Source of the DNA: Baffinella frigidus
Taxonomy: Eukaryota; Cryptophyceae; Cryptomonadales; Baffinellaceae
Reading direction: 5' to 3'
DNA: 19,312 bases
NCBI GenBank assembly: GCA_026770585.1
Contig: MU646857.1
Coordinates: 50,664-69,975 of the forward strand
In this document: positions 14,626 to 19,312 of the stretch, in pieces
Numbering within the stretch: the stretch's first letter is position 1
How the letters are laid out: each line of letters starts with the position of its first letter
Position numbers and translations under genes: made by a program
The notes under the pieces: generated by a model
Told to the model about the DNA's origin: nothing
Seen by the model: the letters and a program-made list of their open reading frames with translations, nothing else
The model's database searches: none

Positions 14626-15340
14626 ATTCCCCCCTCTCGCGGAACCCATTGTTGGACGATCTCGTGCTGAAGCTGATATTTCTCGCCCGGCAAGGCTCAA
14701 CGCCAGCGGGAAAGCGGCGGCGGGCGCAGCGGACACCTTACATGGCGTCGCTCCTCCTTCCCGGCGGTGGGGTGCTCTCCGAACGACCACCCATGGCGTG
14801 AGGCCTCTTCTCGGCCTATGGGCCTCAGCTTGCAACGGGGGGAACTCCGCCCTCCGGGACCCGCCAGAAGTCTCAGGCTGCAACCTGGCTGGCACCGGCC
14901 CCGACGAAGCGAAGTGAAGTGGGGTGCGTTCGTCTGGTGCGCGACCCCGGAACCCAGATTCCCCCCTTTCGATCTCTAGAAGCATCACTGGCACCCCCCG
15001 CTGCGAGTGCATTATCCGGTATGAACGGCAGGCAGCGCGCGGCAGTCACGCCAGCCGCCACTGCCTTCCCATCCCCGTCAGCAAGCTGCTTCCAGCCGTG
15101 GCGTCGCGCCCCGCAATTCCAGAAAGCCAGAACAGCCGAACATATTCTTCGAGCAGAGGAGCGCCGGCGACGCGGTGGGGTCGCAGGCGCCCCCAAGGAA
15201 GGCCCTTGCCTCAGGCACGTCCTGCGGGAAGATCTGGCCCTCTGCGAACGTTGAATTGCATCTGCACCGTGTCGTTCTCGAAGTGGTGGAATCCCCATGG
15301 CCAGCCAGATTATCCGCCTTGCAAGACACGCCAGCTATCT
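14626..15340. other. GC-rich stretch without a supported gene
   Basis: Several overlapping open frames on both strands. The most protein-like is minus 15078-15329 (83 aa, with FAEGQIFPQDVPEARAFLGG), but no domain is recognised and nearby frames are equally long. No strong repeat is seen. It could hold an exon of an intron-rich gene. Confidence 0.35.
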
Positions 15341-15372
15341 TTAGGTCCTTAGGATTTTGGGAGCTCCCACCA
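15340..15372 (+). mobile_element. Short family-F fragment
   Basis: TTTAGGTCCTTAGGATTTTG and GGGAGCTCCCACCATA resemble the AGGTCCTTTAGGTTTT and GAGCTCCCAACATA phrases of element F. Solo end only. Confidence 0.45.
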
Positions 15373-15426
15373 TACGTCCATAGAACGGGTTTCGTTTTAT
15401 TTTGGACCTTTGGGTGGCTGTGCAGC

Positions 15427-16150
15427 TCAATTAATTCGGGCTAATTAATTAAATTAGTGTTTTCTTCGGCGCGATACTTAATTGGACGAAGTTGAGCGGA
15501 GGAGGGTTCTGATGTACACATCATTGTCCAACTTTTCGCGGCGCGTCTTTTGGTGTAACATGTTCCTGTGTGATTCTCACTGCATCGTACGGTACCAGAC
15601 ACTGCCATAGTCCAGGGTGTTGCATTGAAGAGAGCTCAACCAGCGCGTTCCCCGCTCTCGCGCGCCATCTCCGCGTGCGGCACCGCATGGAGAGGGGAGG
15701 AACCAGGGTGGGCAACAGGATCAAGGCGAGAAAAAGCGAACATCCTCGCATTTTCCGCCGAAATTTGCCACTTGACCACTCGCTGTCAACTTCGTCATTA
15801 ATTCGGGGTATTGCCAAAACCTTCTTCGCGATACTTAATTGGATGAAGTTGAGCGCAGCAGGGTTCTGGTCAACGGAGTCTTACCCAACTTTTCGCGGCG
15901 CATCGTTTGGTCTACAATCTTTCTGTGGGATTCTCGCGGCATCATGCGGTACCAGACACTGCTAGTTGTCAATAAGCTCCAACTTTTGGGGTTCGTGAAA
16001 GCACACCAGCGCGTTTCCCGCTCTCCCCCGCCATCTCCGCGCGAGGCACCGCATGCAAAGGGGAGGAACTAGGGCGTGCAAGAGACTCGAGGCGTGGAAG
16101 CGCGAGAATCCCCGTATTGATCCTTCATTCCACCAAAATTCACCGCATCC
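15427..16150 (+). repeat. Tandem duplication of a unit of about 360 bp
   Basis: GCGATACTTAATTGGA occurs at 15471 and 15828, a 357-bp period. Shared landmarks in order are TTAATTCGGG, AAGTTGAGCG, CAACTTTTCGCGGCGC, GCGGTACCAGACACTG-style text, CCAGCGCGTT-CCCGCTCTC, GCCATCTCCGCG, GCACCGCATG and GAGGGGAGGAAC or GGGGAGGAAC. Identity is clearly below 100 percent, so the duplication is old. Minus frames in both copies share MRC-RRW-RAGNALV, which reflects the duplication and perhaps a relic coding unit. Confidence 0.85.
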
Positions 16151-16733
16151 CGCCTGATCTATGCACATTTCTCCTCATTATCTCTGCTCTTTTCGACCCA
16201 TCGCTACGAATTCGAGCGCCATGCAGCTGTAGAACCTCAGCTATAGCCCGACGATGCACCCGGGCCAGTGCCCCGTCGCCCACTCGGCGTGTGAGCCGAC
16301 AGCCGGCCAGGATCCTCCTCACTGCCCAGCGCGCCTGGAAATCAGAATCCTGGCCTTTATCCGCGCATCAGAGAAGCGGCGACGCTCGCAAGGTGTCAGT
16401 GGGGTTTCTTCAATACTAGTCTGCCCTGCAAGCGGAAGGTCGTCCCGCTCTGCCCCCCGCTCCCCCTCATTCCAGCTTCCGCATTCCTTCAACATGAGGC
16501 CGACAGGTCCCGAGAACACCCAAAAACGTGCGCAGGGGCGTGCGAACGCGGGGTCTGACCAGACAGTGGGGCGATGCCCCCTGCATTGGAGCCGAAGAGC
16601 TCTTGACATCCCACGTCGGCGGGCCCCTCATGCCCTCCCCCCGGCAAAAGCACCGCGATTGGGTACCATTTTCTGAGCTCGAGGCTTTGGCCACATAACC
16701 TGTACTTTGGGCCCGTTTTCAAACGAAACTCCT
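16151..16733. other. No supported gene
   Basis: Mixed-complexity DNA with overlapping open frames on both strands (longest 140 codons, plus, 16254-16676; minus 16467-16694). None shows a domain or clean exon signal. Confidence 0.4.
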
Positions 16734-16735
16734 TA

Positions 16736-16972
16736 TTGTACTTTTCGGGTCAGCGCGGATTTTGGGTCGGGGTCGGGGAGTCGGGAAAAATCGAAAATAT
16801 CGAAAAAGGGCTCTAGTATTTGTACATATTATGGGTGGGGGGTGCATCTTGTCATCATATCAATGCATAAGATAGCATAAAACTTTAGATGGACGCACCA
16901 ATTATCGAGATTTTCATTTCCCGACACCCCGACCCGACCTCGAGAAAATCCGCGCTGACCCGAAAAGTACAA
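16736..16972. mobile_element. Element D2: 237-bp MITE with TA target duplication
   Basis: Both ends carry the exact 28-bp inverted repeat beginning TTGTACTTTTCGGGTCAGCG and ending GCGGATTTT; similarity continues inward through GGTCGGG. TA dinucleotides flank it at 16734-16735 and 16973-16974, as for Tc1/mariner-type insertions. The interior (TCTAGTATTTGTACATATTA, CATCTTGTCATCATATCAAT, ATCGAGATTTTCATTTCCCG) matches the two ends of D1 in inverse orientation. It is thus an internally deleted relative of D1 with a small junction, and defines the true family termini. Confidence 0.9.
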
Positions 16973-16993
16973 TATAAATAGGTGGACACCAAC

Positions 16994-17021
16994 CCTTTCC
17001 GCATTGTGGAAAGGCTTTTTT
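16994..17021 (+). other. Hairpin followed by T-run
   Basis: CCTTTCC-GCATTGT-GGAAAGG forms a perfect 7-bp stem and is followed by CTTTTTT. In bacteria this would be a rho-independent terminator. In a eukaryote it could at most be a Pol III-type T stretch next to a chance hairpin. TATAAATA lies 20 bp upstream at 16973-16980, overlapping the D2 flank. Confidence 0.4.
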
Positions 17022-17338
17022 GCAAGCACTGCACCTTCCAATGCAGGGGGGATCGGCATAACCAGCTAAAATGGGATCAGCAGGTATTGTGAGCCTCGGT
17101 CGGACAGGTGACGCGGCCTCTCTCCTCCCAAGCGGGGTCTCAGGTATGCGAGGTTTAGACCACGCCGGCCACCGCCGCACATATCCTGGACCGCGAGCCA
17201 CACATGCCGCTTCGCCCAAAGTCAACATCCGTGAACAATCATGGTGGCGCAACTCACAGGAAGTCCATGTCTGAGGTGAGGGGCCTACGTCACAAGACAG
17301 GCCGTGGAGTTCGCTCGCAGGACGCACACGAGCGGCAA

Positions 17339-17459
17339 TACAGGGATAGCTCGCTCATTAGAAACCGCCCCCCCCTAGGACCCTACAGTAGGACCATGCC
17401 AAGGACCCTATGGTGGTCCTAGGGGGGTGGGCGTTTCTTATGAGCGAGGTACCCCTGTA
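17339..17459. mobile_element. Family C hairpin MITE, copy 3 (121 bp)
   Basis: Starts TACAGGGATAGCTCGCTCAT, ends ATGAGCGAGGTACCCCTGTA, with GAAACCGCCCCCCC and TAGGACC arms and an interior AGTAGGACCATGCC. No convincing target duplication is seen (left flank GGCAA, right flank CCTCA). Confidence 0.9.
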
Positions 17460-17699
17460 CCTCACGCCGCTACACGCCGTCGAGAAGAAGGCCACCCACC
17501 AGTTTTTTAGTTTGGGAACCCATCTAACTTTTTGACATGCTTGCGCCTGGAGGGCTTGGACGCTCCATCCTACGCTTCCTGGCGGCGACGCTGCTTCCTA
17601 CAGGGTGATGCACAAGGGGTATCCGAGATAACGAATCGGAGATAACTCAAGAGGTATTATTCGACGCCACCGATCATTTCAACAACATTTACATGGCTT

Positions 17700-17721
17700 G
17701 ACACGCGCGGGCCCGCGTGTC
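17700..17721. other. GACACGCG-CGGGCC-CGCGTGTC palindrome
   Basis: Eight-bp perfect arms around a 6-nt GC centre. Directly downstream at 17748-17773 is a CCCG tetranucleotide run followed by CAAC repeats. No gene association is evident. Confidence 0.7.
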
Positions 17722-17747
17722 ACCGACCGACCAGAGAGCGGCCCAGC

Positions 17748-17788
17748 CCGCCCGCCCGCCCGCCCGCCCGCCCAACCAACCAACCGCC
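17748..17788 (+). repeat. (CCCG)n then (CAAC)n microsatellites
   Basis: About six CCCG units followed by three CAAC-type units. ORFs across it encode Pro/Ala/Arg low-complexity text and are not called. Confidence 0.85.
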
Positions 17789-17877
17789 TCCACGCACACC
17801 ACTCACACCCACCAGCAAATCAATACCCGGCTCCTCCCGCCCGCCGCCCACCAGGAGGGCAGTGCACCTGCGAAGGA

Positions 17878-18010
17878 GCAACCGCCAACCACCAGAAGAG
17901 AACCAAATCGAAGAATTGCACACGTTGATTTCCCCAGCAGACTAAACCCTGAGGGTTTAGTCTGCAGGGGAAACCAACGTTTGCTTTGGTTCACCTCTGG
18001 TGGCTGGTGC
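17878..18010. mobile_element. Near-zero-loop palindrome H (133 bp)
   Basis: The left arm (17878-17950) ends GCAGACTAAACCCT and the right arm begins AGGGTTTAGTCTGC at 17952, leaving a single-base centre. Pairing continues outward through GGGGAAA-CAACGT, TTTGGTTC, CTCTGGTGG and GGCTGGTGC with mismatches and small gaps. The innermost bases spell a telomere-like AAACCCT/AGGGTTT. Such tight palindromes are unstable in cloning and may form cruciforms. Confidence 0.8.
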
Positions 18011-18071
18011 AAGAGCTCTTGCGTCCTTCTAAGAGCGAAGCTCGGGACCTGTGCGTCGAGGCTCACAACCT

Positions 18072-18193
18072 AACAGCGGAACCTCGATCATAAGAAACTG
18101 CCCCCGCCCCTAGGACAACCACAGGGCCCTGAACATAGGGCTACTGTAGGGTCCTAGGGGGGGGCAGTTTCTTATGAGCGAGGTACCCCTGCA
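18072..18193. mobile_element. Family C hairpin MITE, copy 4 (122 bp)
   Basis: Starts AACAGCGGAACCTCGATCAT and ends ATGAGCGAGGTACCCCTGCA. The tip has diverged from TACAGG, but the arms AAGAAACTGCCCCC and TAGGAC remain. The left arm has drifted more than the right. Confidence 0.85.
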
Positions 18194-18202
18194 GCTACTT
18201 AG

Positions 18203-18372
18203 GCAGCCACATTTATCTCAGAAAACGAGTTCTAAAACTCGTTTTCTTAAGTCAACCCCCCTACAAATTCGTCAACTTATTCTTTACTCTCCGCATAAGT
18301 TGACAAATTTATAGGGGAATTGACTTAAGAAAACGAGTTTTAGAAGTCGTTTTCTGAGATAAACATGGTTGC
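18203..18372. mobile_element. Long hairpin element I (78-bp arms, 14-nt loop)
   Basis: Left arm 18203-18280 and right arm 18295-18372 pair with only scattered mismatches across TTTATCTCAGAAAACGA, TTCTAAAACTCGTTTTCTTA, AGTCAA and GTCAACTTAT. The left arm contains a nested palindrome (GAAAACGAGTT-CTA-AAACTCGTTTTC). No coding capacity. As RNA it would be a 170-nt near-perfect stem; as DNA it looks like a MITE. It lies 10 bp from copy 4 of family C. Confidence 0.9.
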
Positions 18373-18511
18373 AGCAGTCGCTGGCATGCGAAGGCTCGGT
18401 CCTGTCAAGAGCGCGCCCTGTCAACGTTACACGCCCCACATGCCACGCGCGGGTGTGAGGACTATCCGGGGACAGGCCCGCCTCGGCAGACGTTGGAGCC
18501 ATTGGCTGGAG

Positions 18512-18540
18512 GAAGCTAAAACCTAAAGGACCTAAAGGAG
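18512..18540 (-). mobile_element. Short inverted family-F fragment
   Basis: GGAAGCTAAAACCTAAAGGA then CCTAAAGGAG is the reverse complement of the AGGTCCTTTAGGTTTTA phrase of family F. Confidence 0.45.
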
Positions 18541-18693
18541 CAGGGCTCATTCCCACGACCCGCCGACGCCCAGCCCCAGCAGCATTTCTCGCACCTCCGC
18601 CTCCACGGCCGCCTGTCACGAGGGGGAAAAAAACAGGTTTGATAAATGGTCAAACACGACTGCTGTACGCCAGGTGGCACGAGACGTGATGAC

Positions 18694-18872
18694 TCTAGAG
18701 CGCTGTGCAGAGAAGTTGGCCACGGGAAATAATGGAAAATCGAGAAATTGGAGCCATTTTGTCAACTTTTGAGAAATCTAGTACCATGAATTTCTCAAAG
18801 GTGGACAAAATGGCTCCAATTTCCCCATTTCCCCATGTTTCGGTGGCCAACTTCTCTGCACAGCGCTCTAGA
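18694..18872. mobile_element. Long hairpin element J (about 84-bp arms, 12-nt loop)
   Basis: TCTAGAGCGCTGTGCAGAGA at 18694 pairs perfectly for 30 bp with the right end (to 18872), then continues through GGAAA, GAAATTGGAGCCATTTTGTC and TTGAGAAAT to a loop at about 18778-18789. The outer 30 bp and inner 20 bp are exact, suggesting recent origin or constraint. No coding capacity. Confidence 0.9.
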
Positions 18873-19076
18873 CGCCCGCCACCCGTGCTCCCATCACGCG
18901 CTGCCCCGCCACGCGGAGGTGCCGGCACTCACGCCACTCGTTCCAGCGCACACCCCGTCGCTGCGCCTGTCAGCTTCCTCCCTGGTACCGAACAGGCCGC
19001 GCATTCGCGGCGGTAGTGCACGTGCGAGGCTCTAGGGGGGTGGGACAGAGAGAGAGCAGAATTAGGCGCCTCTCTC

Positions 19077-19250
19077 ACCTGGGTGAAGGGGGTGTTCCCA
19101 CACCCCAAACGCGATCGCGTGTGGGGTACAGGGTTCAACTAGGGTGGTCCCGGGGGAGATTCGAAACTACACCGCGTTTGGGTGCCCTGGAAAATTAGGG
19201 TTTAGGGTTTGGGGTTTAGGGTTTGTGGTTGACCTGGGTGAAGTGGGTCG
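19077..19250. repeat. Repeat-bounded block with small TTTAGGG run
   Basis: ACCTGGGTGAAG is repeated directly about 155 bp apart (about 19078 and 19233). Inside, CACCCCAAACGCG (about 19102) pairs with CGCGTTTGGGTG (about 19173), and 19195-19230 carries a few G-strand units (TTAGGGTTTAGGGTTTGGGG). The block may be a further foldback element whose right part is near the window edge. Confidence 0.55.
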
Positions 19251-19312
19251 CGACTCGTTCTCGCGCCCCTGCCGATTCCTGCTCACCGAAGGGGGGGTGC
19301 TGGTGGGGGGGG

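Noticed and set aside
16994-17021. Bacterial rho-independent terminator
   Set aside because: The hairpin plus T-run fits, but nothing else in the window is bacterial, so it is listed only as a hairpin.

Overview
The window looks like nuclear DNA of a GC-rich microbial eukaryote, most likely a unicellular alga. The evidence is long interspersed blocks of degenerate TTTAGGG/CCCTAAA heptamers (the telomere unit of plants, green algae, dinoflagellates and some other algae), a spliced AT-hook/zinc-knuckle gene with GT-AG introns, polyQ and polyAla tracts, and a dense population of short inverted-repeat elements. No bacterial operon, Shine-Dalgarno pattern, rRNA, credible tRNA or CRISPR array is visible. 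The species cannot be fixed from the sequence; a prasinophyte-like green alga is one guess among several.

Genes are few. The best is a minus-strand gene (about 13923 down to 11958) with two CCHC zinc knuckles and four AT-hooks of the form GRPRKDG; the fourth hook lies in a second exon that joins in phase. Two plus-strand ORFs are plausible: 778-1269 (Pro/Gly-rich, polyQ, perhaps a terminal exon) and 5742-6350, whose C-terminal half is a 23-residue tandem repeat. Short protein-like fragments (9209-9409 and 11612-11848, both minus) may be remnants or single exons. Most other open frames are products of GC-rich or heptamer repeats.

Layout: 1-1270, dispersed repeats, a foldback, a 96-bp inverted-repeat element and the polyQ ORF. 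1270-3110, dispersed repeats passing into G-strand heptamers that include homogenised TTTATGG and TTTAGCG blocks. 3280-5500, fragments of several element families, a possible hAT-like element and an 804-bp element (D1). 5540-6930, the tandem-repeat ORF and flanks. 6930-9090, C-strand heptamers interrupted by a 732-bp inverted-repeat element that carries palindromic units of about 44 bp. 9100-11970, more foldbacks, a segmental duplication and a purine tract. 11958-14040, the AT-hook gene with a TATA-like promoter. 14040-17020, a roughly 500-bp element rich in GGTAAC motifs, a 360-bp tandem duplication and a 237-bp MITE derived from D1. 17340-19260, a cluster of five large hairpin elements.

The dominant theme is non-autonomous inverted-repeat DNA with no recognisable transposase in the window. 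At least three families (A/B, C and D) are represented by more than one copy, so boundaries and deletion derivatives can be worked out from within the window. No complete new multi-gene system can be demonstrated. The strongest oddities are the GGTAAC motif cluster, the palindromic array in element B, the heptamer drift and the hairpin cluster.
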